Source of the DNA: Thalassomonas viridans
Lineage (GTDB): Bacteria; Pseudomonadota; Gammaproteobacteria; Enterobacterales; Alteromonadaceae
Length of the DNA stretch: 64,000 nucleotides
Direction: 5' to 3'
NCBI RefSeq assembly: GCF_000948985.2
Contig: NZ_CP059734.1
Coordinates: 310,001 to 374,000, forward strand
Shown in pieces: positions 29,437 to 40,200 of the stretch (position 1 is the first letter of the stretch; each line of letters opens with the position of its first letter). Under the pieces are notes generated by a model that did not search any database, was not told where the DNA came from, and saw nothing but the letters and a program-made list of their open reading frames with translations. The translations under genes were made by a program, and so were the position numbers.

Positions 29437-32400
29437 ATGAAGGATTTTCATAACTTTTTGCTTGAGCTTAAAAATATCGGCATCAAACTTTATCTGGAAC
29501 AAGGAAAATTAAAATCGCAAAGTGAGCCCGGGGCCATTACCCCCGAGATAGGTGCAAAAATCAAGCAATACAAGGAGGAGCTGATCCTGGTGCTCGCCCG
29601 GGCGGGCACTGCTGAAAACAGCGGCCGGGATATCGGCAAGGCCCCGCTGCTGGCTGAGTATCCGCTTTCTTTTTCCCAGCAGAGGCTGTGGGTGCTGGAC
29701 CAGATCAATGAAGGCAGTGCCGAATATAATATGTTTGCGGTTTTCGATGTGCTCGGGGACTTAGATCTTGATATCGCCACCCGGGTCGTTAAAGCCATCA
29801 TTAGCCGCCATAGCGTGTTAAGAACTGTGTATATCAACTCGGCCGGGGGGGCCGTACAGAAAATCCGGGAGGACGTCGACTTTCAAATCGATAGCCATGA
29901 TTTGTCCGCCTTGCCAGAAAGCCAAAGGCAGCAGCAGGCACAAACCCTGATCTCCCGGGAAACACAGCGCAGTTTTCAGCTGGATTCGGATTTAATGGTC
30001 CGCGCCCGCTATATACATCTGGATCCCGGTAAGGAGACGGGGCAGCGGCAGGGAATTCTGGTGTTCAACAAGCATCATATCGCATCCGACGGCTGGTCGA
30101 TGGAAGTGTTTACCAAGGAGTTCTTTTCCCTGTATAACAGCTTTAAACAGGGGAAACCGGATGAACTGCCGGCCCTGGATATCCAATATGTCGATTATGC
30201 CTATTGGCAGCGGGAGTGGCTGCAGGGAGCGCGCCTGGACGAGCAACTGAATTATTGGCTGGAACAGCTTGATGAGGCGCCGCCGGTGCATAGTTTGTCC
30301 CTGGACTATCCCAGGCCGGAAGAAAAGCAGTTCCAAGGAGCCCTGGTGTCGGCACAGCTGGATGCCGGGGTCGCCGGCAAACTGATAACGCTGGCCAGGC
30401 AGCTGCAACTCACCCCCTTTATGTTGTTGCACGGCGCACTGGCCCTGGTATTGGCGAGAAACAGCAACAGCCAGGATATAGTTGTCGGCACCCCGGTTGC
30501 TAACCGGTTGCAGGAAGCCTTAACCCCGGTTATCGGTTTTTTCGTTAATACCCTGGTATTAAGGCTGGACACCTCTTTGCCCGGGCTGGCGGATTATTTT
30601 GCCCATGTCAGGCAAGTCCATATGGGAGCACAGGCCAACCAGGACGTCCCCTTTGAACAATTGGTGGAAAACCTCAATGTGCCAAGAAGTGCCGCGATCA
30701 CGCCTTTATTCCAGATTATGATAAACACCAGCAGTGACTTCGGCCTGATCGGCGATGACGAGGCTGCCGCTTTCTCACTGCCGGATGTGGTTATCCAGCC
30801 CCGGCGTTGCGGGCAGATCCAGGCTAAATTTGACCTGGATATAGACCTGAATATCAACGAGCAGGGGGTTGTGCTGAACTGGCATTACGACACCGCCATT
30901 TTTTCCCGGCCGCGTATCGAGAAGCTGAACGGGCACCTGGTGAACCTGCTTGAGGGCTTGTCAAACTGTGATATTGCCCATGCCCTGACGCATGAACTGC
31001 CTATGTTGCCGGAAATAGAAAGCCGGTATCTGACCGAGTCCCTGAACCGCACCCATACGCCTTATCCGACAGGCGTGTGTATCCAGGAGCTGTTTGAACG
31101 CCAGGCAAGCCAGGCGCCGGACAATATTGCCGTTATCGAAGCCGGACGAACCTTGACCTACGGGGAATTAAACCGGCGCGCCAATCAGTTGGCCCGCTAC
31201 CTGATCGCCAAGCACAGGCTCAAACCCGATGCCCTGGTGGGGTTATGTATCGAGCGCTCCCTGGAAATGGTGATCGCCATTTTCGGCATTTTAAAGGCCG
31301 GCGGCGCTTATGTCCCCTTAGATCCCAATATTCCCGAAGTCAGGCTGCAGTGCCTGCTTGACGACACCCGGGTTTCTGTTGTGCTGACAAGCGAAGGCTG
31401 TACGCCGGTATTGTCTTTTTCGGATGTTGGCAAGCTCAAACTCAACAGCCCCGCCCTGCTTGAAGAGCTGGCGCGCTATCCGGCCGATAACCTGGATGTT
31501 GAGACCCTGGCGTTAAACGACCGGCATCTCGCTTACATCATTTATACGTCCGGCTCTACGGGAAATCCCAAAGGCGTTATGATCGAACATCAGGCCTGCC
31601 TCAACCATTGTTATGCCATGATCGACAGTTTATCACTCAAGGCCGGCGACACCATCGCGCAGACCGCGCCGCTCAGTTTCGATATCTCGGTCTGGCAGAC
31701 CATTACCATGCTGCTGATCGGCGGCAAGACCTGTATTGTCCGTGACGAAGTGGTTAAATCACCGGCGGAGCTGCTCAATACCGTGGCCAAACATTCCATT
31801 TCCATGCTGCAGATAGTGCCTTCCCTGATGAGCCTGGTCCTTGATCTGTGCGATGAGGATCTTAGCCAGCTGTCTTCCCTTAAATGGTTTTCGGTAACCG
31901 GCGAAGCCTGTCCCAAGGCTTTACTGGAGCGTTGGGGGGAATTGTGTCCCAATATCCCGCTGGTGAATGCATACGGGCCCGCCGAATGCGCCGACGATGT
32001 GACGCTTTATACCGTTAACCGGCTTGGCGCCAATCCCAAAAAGTCTGTTTTTGACCAGCTGGAATCGGAAGTCCGTTATTATTGCCGGGAATATCCCACT
32101 ATTTTCCAAAAAGCGGTGGGGGCTGTGCTCTTTGATGACGCCGGCCAGAGATACCTGGATTTTGTCTGTGGCGCCGGGGCGCTCAATTACGGGCATAATC
32201 ACCCGGCGATGAAGCAGGCTTTGGCGGAATATATCGACAATGACGGCATTACCCATTCACTGGACCTGCATTCGGAAGCAAAAGCCCGTTTCCTCAGCGC
32301 TTTTGACCGGCATATCCTGTCGCCGAGAGGGCTTGACTATAAGGTGATGTTCCCCGGGCCAACCGGCACCAATTCCGTCGAAGCGGCATTGAAGCTGGCG

Positions 32401-34233
32401 AGAAAATACAGCGGCAGAAAGTGTATCCTGCATTGTTCAAACAGTTTTCATGGCATGACCATGGGCGCCCTGTCCGTAACCGGGGGACAGGCTTACCGGC
32501 AGCGGGCCGGTGTCCCGCTGGCCCATACCCGGGAAATCGATTTTGTCTCCGATGCCGGCCAAATTTGCGATCCGGAGCAGTATTTTAACCGTTACACCCG
32601 GGCCATGGATGAGCTCCCGGCCGCTATCATAGTCGAGCTGGTACAGGGGGAAGGGGGAATCAATGTTGCCGACCGGCGCTGGCTTAAGGCCTTGTTCGAC
32701 TTTACCAGGCAAAAGGATATTTTGCTGATAGTGGATGATGTTCAGGCCGGTTGCGGCCGTACCGGACGCTTTTTCAGTTTTGAGCATTACGGCATCAAGC
32801 CGGATCTGGTGTGCCTTTCCAAATCTATCAGTGGTTACGGCCTGCCTATGTCCCTGGTGCTTATCCGCCCCGATCTGGATATCTGGTCGGCGGCCGAGCA
32901 CAACGGGACCTTCAGGGGCAATAATCACGCGTTTGTCACCGCAGCCAAGGCTATCGAGGAGTTCTGGAGCAATGATGATTTTGCCGCCGAACTGGAGGTT
33001 AAGTCAGCAATGCTGGCGAACGGGCTGAAACAGCTGATCGCCAAATATCCCGCCTTGGGGGGACGCCATAAGGGCATAGGCCTTATTCAGGGAATCGAAT
33101 GTTCCCCCGCCGGTTTGGCCGCACAGGTGAAATACCGTGCTTTTGCTCATCACCTTATGCTGGAAACCGCCGGCAAGAAAGACGAAGTGATCAAATTGCT
33201 GCCTGCGTTAACGGCTACGGAGCAGGAGATTGCCGAAGGCCTGGAACTGCTGGAAAGCGCCATTGCCGGGGTGTTGCTGTCACGGGCATCGGGTCACGCT
33301 GAGCCCGTTACCGCCCCGATAGGCCGCCCGCTCGCCAATTTAAGGGTTTATGTGGTGGATCTGCACAATAACCTGGCGCCCTTTGGCGTTATCGGCGAGC
33401 TTTGTGTTGCCGGCATAGGCCTCTCGCGGGGATATTTTAACCAGCCGGAGCTGACGCAGGAAAAATTCGTCGATATAAGCTTTAACGGCGTTACCGAAAA
33501 AGTCTACAGGACCGGAGATTTAGTGCGTTACCTGGCGGACGGCAACCTTGAGTTTATGGGACGCATAGACCATCAGGTTAAGATCCGGGGGTTCAGGATT
33601 GAGCTTGGCGAAATTGAGAACCAGCTGAGCAAGCTTCCCCTGGTGGAATCCGCCCTGGTGCTGGCGCCGCAAAGCGTCTCCGGAAGCCGGCAGTTAGTGG
33701 CCTACATCAGGCCGGAAAGCGGCGCGCCGGGGGCGGGCAACCTGCTGTCCGATATTGCGCAAACCGACTTTGTGCGTGATATCAAGGGCAAATTGGCAGA
33801 TGTCCTGCCCGGTTATATGTTGCCGGCCGCTTTTGTGTTGTTGGACGACTGGCCGCTGACCGCAAACGGTAAAATCGACCGCAAAGCCCTGCCGGCACCC
33901 GATGCCATGCTGCTGCAAGATGAATACATAGCGCCGGAAACCGGTACCGAACAGCAGCTGGCCGCCATGTGGGCCCAACTCCTGGAAATTCCTGAGGAAG
34001 AAATCAGCCGCAGCGCCAACTTTTTCGAGCTGGGGGGCCATTCTTTACTTGTGGTGCGCCTATTGGCCATGGTGGAGCAGGAGTTTGGCTTTAAGCCGGG
34101 CTTGAAAAATATCTTTGAAGCCGGTTCGATCGGTGATTTGGCAAGTTTTTGCGATGGGGAGATAAAAAGGCGCTCCCTGAAAGAAGCGCTCAGCGAAATT
34201 GATGTTGAAGATTTGGATGTAATAGAATTTTAG
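29437..34233 (+). CDS. NRPS 4: docking-C-A(interrupted by class III aminotransferase)-T, predicted 2,4-diaminobutyrate
   Basis: A 1598-residue single-module synthetase. Order: basic TubC-type docking domain (1-55), C domain (HHIASDG from 213), A domain start (YTSGSTG from 703, a5 NAYGPAE at 844-850), a complete EctB-like aminotransferase (~865-1290), A domain end (PIGRPL at 1294-1299, GELCVAG, YRTGD, NGKID) and T (LGGHS, Ser 1536). Both halves of the A domain are needed to make one normal domain, and the frame is unbroken. Pocket residues D749, I750, W753, Q792, S819, T821, A845, D853, D854 give DIWQSTADD, which resembles diaminobutyrate codes of pseudomonad lipopeptide synthetases (from memory). 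The aminotransferase would make Dab from aspartate semialdehyde, so supply and loading may be joined in one chain. The tail is acidic and ends DVIEF. Confidence 0.94.
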   Translation: MKDFHNFLLELKNIGIKLYLEQGKLKSQSEPGAITPEIGAKIKQYKEELILVLARAGTAENSGRDIGKAPLLAEYPLSFSQQRLWVLDQINEGSAEYNMFAVFDVLGDLDLDIATRVVKAIISRHSVLRTVYINSAGGAVQKIREDVDFQIDSHDLSALPESQRQQQAQTLISRETQRSFQLDSDLMVRARYIHLDPGKETGQRQGILVFNKHHIASDGWSMEVFTKEFFSLYNSFKQGKPDELPALDIQYVDYAYWQREWLQGARLDEQLNYWLEQLDEAPPVHSLSLDYPRPEEKQFQGALVSAQLDAGVAGKLITLARQLQLTPFMLLHGALALVLARNSNSQDIVVGTPVANRLQEALTPVIGFFVNTLVLRLDTSLPGLADYFAHVRQVHMGAQANQDVPFEQLVENLNVPRSAAITPLFQIMINTSSDFGLIGDDEAAAFSLPDVVIQPRRCGQIQAKFDLDIDLNINEQGVVLNWHYDTAIFSRPRIEKLNGHLVNLLEGLSNCDIAHALTHELPMLPEIESRYLTESLNRTHTPYPTGVCIQELFERQASQAPDNIAVIEAGRTLTYGELNRRANQLARYLIAKHRLKPDALVGLCIERSLEMVIAIFGILKAGGAYVPLDPNIPEVRLQCLLDDTRVSVVLTSEGCTPVLSFSDVGKLKLNSPALLEELARYPADNLDVETLALNDRHLAYIIYTSGSTGNPKGVMIEHQACLNHCYAMIDSLSLKAGDTIAQTAPLSFDISVWQTITMLLIGGKTCIVRDEVVKSPAELLNTVAKHSISMLQIVPSLMSLVLDLCDEDLSQLSSLKWFSVTGEACPKALLERWGELCPNIPLVNAYGPAECADDVTLYTVNRLGANPKKSVFDQLESEVRYYCREYPTIFQKAVGAVLFDDAGQRYLDFVCGAGALNYGHNHPAMKQALAEYIDNDGITHSLDLHSEAKARFLSAFDRHILSPRGLDYKVMFPGPTGTNSVEAALKLARKYSGRKCILHCSNSFHGMTMGALSVTGGQAYRQRAGVPLAHTREIDFVSDAGQICDPEQYFNRYTRAMDELPAAIIVELVQGEGGINVADRRWLKALFDFTRQKDILLIVDDVQAGCGRTGRFFSFEHYGIKPDLVCLSKSISGYGLPMSLVLIRPDLDIWSAAEHNGTFRGNNHAFVTAAKAIEEFWSNDDFAAELEVKSAMLANGLKQLIAKYPALGGRHKGIGLIQGIECSPAGLAAQVKYRAFAHHLMLETAGKKDEVIKLLPALTATEQEIAEGLELLESAIAGVLLSRASGHAEPVTAPIGRPLANLRVYVVDLHNNLAPFGVIGELCVAGIGLSRGYFNQPELTQEKFVDISFNGVTEKVYRTGDLVRYLADGNLEFMGRIDHQVKIRGFRIELGEIENQLSKLPLVESALVLAPQSVSGSRQLVAYIRPESGAPGAGNLLSDIAQTDFVRDIKGKLADVLPGYMLPAAFVLLDDWPLTANGKIDRKALPAPDAMLLQDEYIAPETGTEQQLAAMWAQLLEIPEEEISRSANFFELGGHSLLVVRLLAMVEQEFGFKPGLKNIFEAGSIGDLASFCDGEIKRRSLKEALSEIDVEDLDVIEF
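32029..33306 (+). other. EctB-like class III aminotransferase domain inside the NRPS 4 adenylation domain
   Basis: The domain spans residues ~865-1290 of NRPS 4 and aligns throughout with diaminobutyrate-2-oxoglutarate transaminases of ectoine synthesis: FDQLESEVR opening, GAGALNYGHNHP, FPGPTGTNSVEAALKLARK, SFHGMTMGALSVTG, DDVQAGCGRTG (1100-1110, the Asp that binds the PLP ring nitrogen), LSKSISGYGLPMS with the PLP lysine at 1129, and EHNGTFRGNNHAFVTA. All catalytic residues expected of the family are present, so it should be active. It converts aspartate 4-semialdehyde plus an amino donor (glutamate in the family) to 2,4-diaminobutyrate. Its position between a5 and a6 of an A domain is the unusual point. 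Confidence 0.93.
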
Positions 34234-34242
34234 GGCACGGGA

Positions 34243-37200
34243 ATGCAACATATAATTAAAATCCTTGTTGATAATGAAATCGACCTATATATAGAAAACG
34301 ACAAGCTTAAGGCCAAAGCCAAAAGAGGGGCGCTTAAGAGTGAACTGGCCGGGCTTATCAAGGCAAATAAAGACGGGCTGATCGATTATTTAAAAACGTC
34401 ATCCGCCGGCGATGCCGGCCCGGCGGGCCAGAGGCAGGCGATTGAGCGGCGACAAGATCCCGCCGGCACGGCCCCGACTTCCTATGCCCAGCAAAGGTTG
34501 TGGTTTATTGACAAACTACAGGCGGGATCGCCGGAATACAATATGCCGGTGGCATTTAATGTCACCGGCAGCCTTAGCTTACCTGTGGTTGAGCAGGTCT
34601 TTTCAACCATTATCCGGCGCCATGAAATCCTCAGAACGGTTTATGAAGAGCATGACGGGGAAACTTGCCAACGCATCCGCAACTTTGATGATATCAAGTT
34701 CAGGGTGACCGGGCATGACTTAAGTAGCCTTAGTGCGGAACAACGGCAGGAAAGGACGAGAGAGCTTATCCGGGCCGCCGAATATGAGGTTTTTGATCTT
34801 TCCCGTGACCTGATGGTGAAGGCCAGCTACCTGCACCTTGACCGGCAGCAGGGCGTGCTCTTGTTCAATATGCACCATATAGCTTCCGACGGCTGGTCAA
34901 TAGAGGTCCTGACCGGCGAATTCATCCGTTTGTACCAGGCATATGTGCAGGGAGAAGCGGATCCGCTTGCCGAACTGCCTGTCCAGTATGCGGATTTTGC
35001 CGTTTGGCAAAAAGACTACCTGCAGGGGGAAGTGCTGGAGCGGCAACTTACCTACTGGGAGCAGCAATTGGCGGGGGCGCCTGCCGTCCACGGCCTGCCC
35101 CTGGATAAAACCCGGCCTAGCACCAAGCAGCACCAGGGGGCAATCGTGCTGGGCTCACTGCCGCCGGAAGTTGGCGGGGCGCTGAAAGTCCTGGCTAAAC
35201 AGCACCAGCTGACGCCATTTATGGTGTTGCAGGGGGCGCTCTCCCTGGTGCTTTCCCGGCACAGCAACAGCCGTGACATAGTTATCGGTACGCCGGTGGC
35301 AAACCGTATGCAGGCAGAGCTGGAGCCTATGATAGGCTTTTTCGTCAATACCCTGGTGCTGAGAACATCCTGCCGGCATGAGACGTTACAGCAGTATTTT
35401 GATCATATCAGGGATGTTCACCGGGCGGCGCAGGCAAACCAGGATGTGCCGTTCGAGCAGCTGGTGGAGCGGCTTAAACTTCCCCGGAGCGCGAGCCATA
35501 CCCCCTTGTTTCAGATCATGCTGACAACAGATAGCAATTTTACGCCGGGACATCAGCCGGCTCCGGCGCAGTTTGACCTGCCTGAGGTTTCGCTTTCCCC
35601 GGTCGATTCCGGGGTGGTGCAGGTGAAATTTGATTTGGAGGTTGAGATCAATCTCTCGGAGCAGGGAGGGGAGCTGTTTTGGCGTTATGATGTCAGTTTG
35701 TTTGATGACGCCAGTATCCGCGCCTTGAATACGCATTTGTGCCGCTTGCTGACGCAAATCGCCGCTTGCCGGGATGCTTCACGGGTGAAACTGTCATCCC
35801 TTGAGATCCTGTCGGAGGCCGAAAGGCAGCACCTGTTATATGAGCTTAACGAGACGGAAGCCGGCTATCCCGCCCATGTCTGTATCCACCACCTGTTTGA
35901 GTCTCAGGTCAATGAAAATCCCGAGCATATTGCCTTAAGCTTTGAAGGACGTAAGTTGAGCTACCGGCAGCTGAACGAACAGGCAAACCAGCTGGCATTT
36001 TATTTGATAGAAAGGCACCAGGTTACCCCCGACAGCTTAGTGGGGTTATGCGCCGAGCGTTCCATCGAGATGGTGGTCGCCATCCTGGCCGTCTTAAAAG
36101 CCGGTGGTGCCTATGTGCCTTTAGATCCGGGGTACCCCAAAGAGCGCCTGGCCTATATGCTAAGCGACAGCAAGGTCTCAGCCGTGCTGTGCCAAAGCCA
36201 TTTGTCGTCTTGCCTGCAAGATTATGCCGGCGACCTGGTTATGCTTGATGATTTCTTCAGCGAAGACGGCGGCAAAAATTACCCTAAAGTCAACCCCGTA
36301 TCCGCCAGTTTAGGCTTAGGGGCAAACCATCTCGCCTATGTGATTTATACCTCAGGTTCGACGGGGAAACCTAAGGGGGTGATGGTGCCGCATCAGGGAC
36401 TGATAAACCGTATCCACTGGATGGCCCGGCAATACGGGGTCAGTACAGATGATAAAATCCTGCAAAAAACGCCTTTTAGTTTTGATGTTTCCGTGTGGGA
36501 GTTTTTATTGCCCCTGGCTTATGGCGCCGGCCTGGTGCTGGCTAAACCCGGCGGCCATAAAGAGCTGGATTATTTATGCCGGCTGATCCAAACCACAGGG
36601 GTGACCAAGCTGCACTTTGTGCCCTCCATGCTGGGCAGCATGCTGGAATATGACGGCTTTGCCGCCTGTACCGGCATACGGCAGGTTTTTTGCAGCGGGG
36701 AAGCTTTGCTGAGCAATCATGTTACCGCCTTTAAAAATGCTTTGCCCCAGGCCGAGCTGCATAATCTCTATGGGCCCACGGAAGCCGCCATCGATGTCAG
36801 TTACTGGGATTGTTCCGGCGATATCAGCCGGGGGGTGCCCATAGGCAAACCCATAAGCAATACGCAGTTGCTGATTTTGGATCCTGATTTAAACCTGGTG
36901 CCCAAAGGAGCCGTAGGGGAGCTCTATATCGGCGGTCACGGCCTGGCCCGGGGTTACCTTAACCGGCCAGGACTGACAAGCGAGCGCTTTATTGAAAACC
37001 CCTATTACCAGATCGGTCGGAGCAACAGCAGCAAATACCTGTATCGCACCGGGGATCTGGCATCGTTAAGGGAAAACGGCGATCTGGATTATCATGGCAG
37101 AACGGATCACCAGGTGAAAATACGGGGGTTCCGCATTGAATTGGGGGAAATCGAACATCAGGTTTCCCGGCTGCCGGGGATAGATTCGGCACTGGTTGTG

Positions 37201-40200
37201 GCGCGGGAGCAGCTGGGAAGCCAGCAACTGCTGGCGTATGTGAAGCCGGAGGCGGGGCAGGAGGTGTTATCTCAGGGACAGCTGACCGCACTTGTCAAAC
37301 CGGCGTTATCCGGGCTGTTACCCGACTATATGGTCCCCGGGACTTATATGGTGATCGATGACTGGCCACTGATGCCCAATGGTAAGCTGGACAGAAAACG
37401 CCTGCCGGAGCCGGATGCCGCCGCGCTGCAGCAGGAGTATGTTCCGCCGGTAACGGCCAGCGAGAAGACATTGGTGCAGGTCTGGAGCCGGTTGCTGGAT
37501 ATCGGGGCTGAAAAGCTAAGCTGTTCGGCAAACTTTTTCGAACTGGGGGGACATTCGCTCCTTACCGTTAAAATGCAGGGATTACTGAAAAGCCATGGCC
37601 TTGAAGTGTCGGTGCAGCAGATCTTCAATGCCGCCAGCCTGAAAGCGTTAGCCGCGGACATAGACACAGGTCCTGAAGCGGTCAGGGGTTTTGTCGTCCC
37701 GGAAAACCTGATCCCGGCCGGCGCCGAGAAAATAGTTCCCGCCATGCTCAACCTGGTGGAGCTGAGTGAAGCCGAGCTGACCGGCCTGGTGCAGAAAGTG
37801 GCCGGGGGAGCGGGAAATATCGGGGACATATACCCGCTCGCGCCGCTGCAGCAGGGCATACTGTTTAACTATATGCTGGGGAACGAGATAGATCCTTATA
37901 TCAATGCCGCCGTACTGCGCATCAGGGACAAATCGGCTTTGGATGTCTTCCTTGCCGGGTTTGAATTTTTAATCCGGCGTCATGATATCCTGCGCGCGGG
38001 ATTTTTCTACGAAGGGCTGCCGGAACCTGTGCAGGTGATTCACCGCAAGGCGGAGTTGGCGGTGCATCATGTGGCGCTGACCGGCAGTGATGAAAGCGCA
38101 TGTCTGTTGCAATTAAAGGCAGCGGGCATCGCGAGAATGGACATTGCCAAAGCGCCCCTGATCCACCTGACCCTGGCGCAATCGCCGTTTGATGAATCCT
38201 ATTATGTTTTATTGCAAAACCACCACCTGATTTCCGATCACGTGAGCCTGGAGATCATCAGCGAAGAGCTGTTCAGTTATGCCGGACAAGAGGCGCATTT
38301 ATTGCCGGCCAGCGTTCCCTTTCGCAACCTGGTTGCCCACAGCCGCTACCAGGTGCAAAACCATCATGCGGACAGCTTTTTCAAGAAGATGCTGGGTGAT
38401 GTCACTGAACCCACCCTGCCGTTCAATATTACAGATATTCACCGTGACGGCAGTGCGATAGAAGAGGCATCGGCACCCTTACCCGGCCGGCTCTCCGGCG
38501 ACTTGCGCCGCCTTGCCAAAAAATACCGGGTTAGCCTGGCTGCCCTGTTCCATGCCGCCTGGTCTCTGGTGTTGAGAACCTGCAGCGGCAGAGCTGATGT
38601 GGTCTTCGGCACTATAGTCTCGGGACGGCTCCAGGGGACCGAAGGCGCCGAGCGTATGCTGGGAGTCATGATCAACGCCCTGCCTTTTCGGGTGCGGATT
38701 GAGGGAGAAAGTACGGCGTCTTTGATCCGTCAGATACATGACTGGCTGAAAGAGCTGGTATTATACGAGCAGACGCCGCTTGCGCTGGCCAGGGCATGCA
38801 GCGCCATCGATTCCGATATTCCGCTGTTCAATGCCATCTTAAATTTCCGGCATTCGGCACCCGGTTCGCGGCAGGAAGGGGAAAATGATCAGTTTGTTAT
38901 GCTCGACACCCGGGAAAGGACCAACTACCCCTTTACCATGAACGTTGATGATTTCGGTGCGCAAGGCGGCTTCAGGCTGACGGCGCAGGCGGATCAAACC
39001 CCGGGGGCTGAGCGGATCTTGTCCTATATGCAGGTTGCATTAACCGGACTTGCCCAGGCGCTGGAACAGGGCGGACAAAACCAGGCCGGCCATATCCGGG
39101 TTTTACCCCGGCAGGAGAGGGAGCAGCAGCTGTTTGACTGGAACCAGACCCGTACAGACTATGACCGCCAGGCTTGTATTTACCAGCTCTTTGAGCAAAG
39201 GGCGGCGCAGGCCCCCGGGGATGTGGCCCTGGTGTTCCGTGACCGGCAACTAACGTACGGGGAGCTGAACCGGCGGGCCAACCGGCTGGCGCATTATTTG
39301 ACCGGGCAATATCATATCCGTCCGGATGCTTTAGTCGCCCTGTGTTTTGAGCGGTCTTTCGAGATGGTGATAAGCATTTTAGCCGTGATGAAAGCCGGCG
39401 GCGCATATGTGCCCGTCGAACCCGGTTATCCCCGGGAGCGCATCCGGTATTTGCTGCAGGATGCGGCTCCTGAACTGGTGCTGACCCAGGGCCATTTGAC
39501 CGGCAAAATAGCCGAGTTATGTCCCGTGTGTCTGCCGGTCGATACATTATGGGCCGCGGACGGGCAGGAAACCCAGATGCTGGCCCGCTATTCCGCAGAA
39601 AACCCCGACAGGCATAAGCTTGGCTTAACGGCTGCCAACCTTGCCTATGTGATCTATACCTCAGGTTCCACGGGGAAACCTAAAGGGGTGATGGTCGAGC
39701 ATGGTGCGCTGTTTAACCGGATTGACTGGATGGACAAAACTTACCGGGCAACGCCGCAAGACAGTATTTTACAGAAAACCCCCTATAGCTTTGATGTTTC
39801 CGTCTGGGAATTCATGTGGCCCTTAAGCAAGGGGGCAAAGCTTGTGATTGCCGAGCCGGAAGGCCATAAAGATCCCGTATATTTATGTCGTTTGATCCGG
39901 GAGCAGGCGGTTACCAAAATGCATTTCGTGCCTTCTATGCTGGGCATGATGCTGGAGCATGGGGAACTGGCCTCCTGTGACTCCGTCAGACAGGTTTTCT
40001 GCAGCGGCGAGGCGTTACAGATCAGCCATGTCTCATCGTTTAAGGCATGCCTGCCCGGGAGCGAACTGCATAACTTATATGGCCCGACGGAGGCGGCAAT
40101 TGATGTCAGCCACTGGGACTGCTTGCAGGCGCATAAGGCAACGGTGCCTATAGGTTATCCGATACAGAACACCCAGTTGCTGATCCTGGACGACCAGCTG

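Noticed and set aside
31966..33330. Aminotransferase insert as an assembly error or gene fusion artefact
   Set aside because: The frame is continuous, both A-domain halves join cleanly at a5 and a6, the linkers are short and the insert's function matches the pocket of the host domain.
29437..34233. Ectoine biosynthesis locus
   Set aside because: Only an EctB-like domain is present, inside an NRPS; there is no EctA or EctC.
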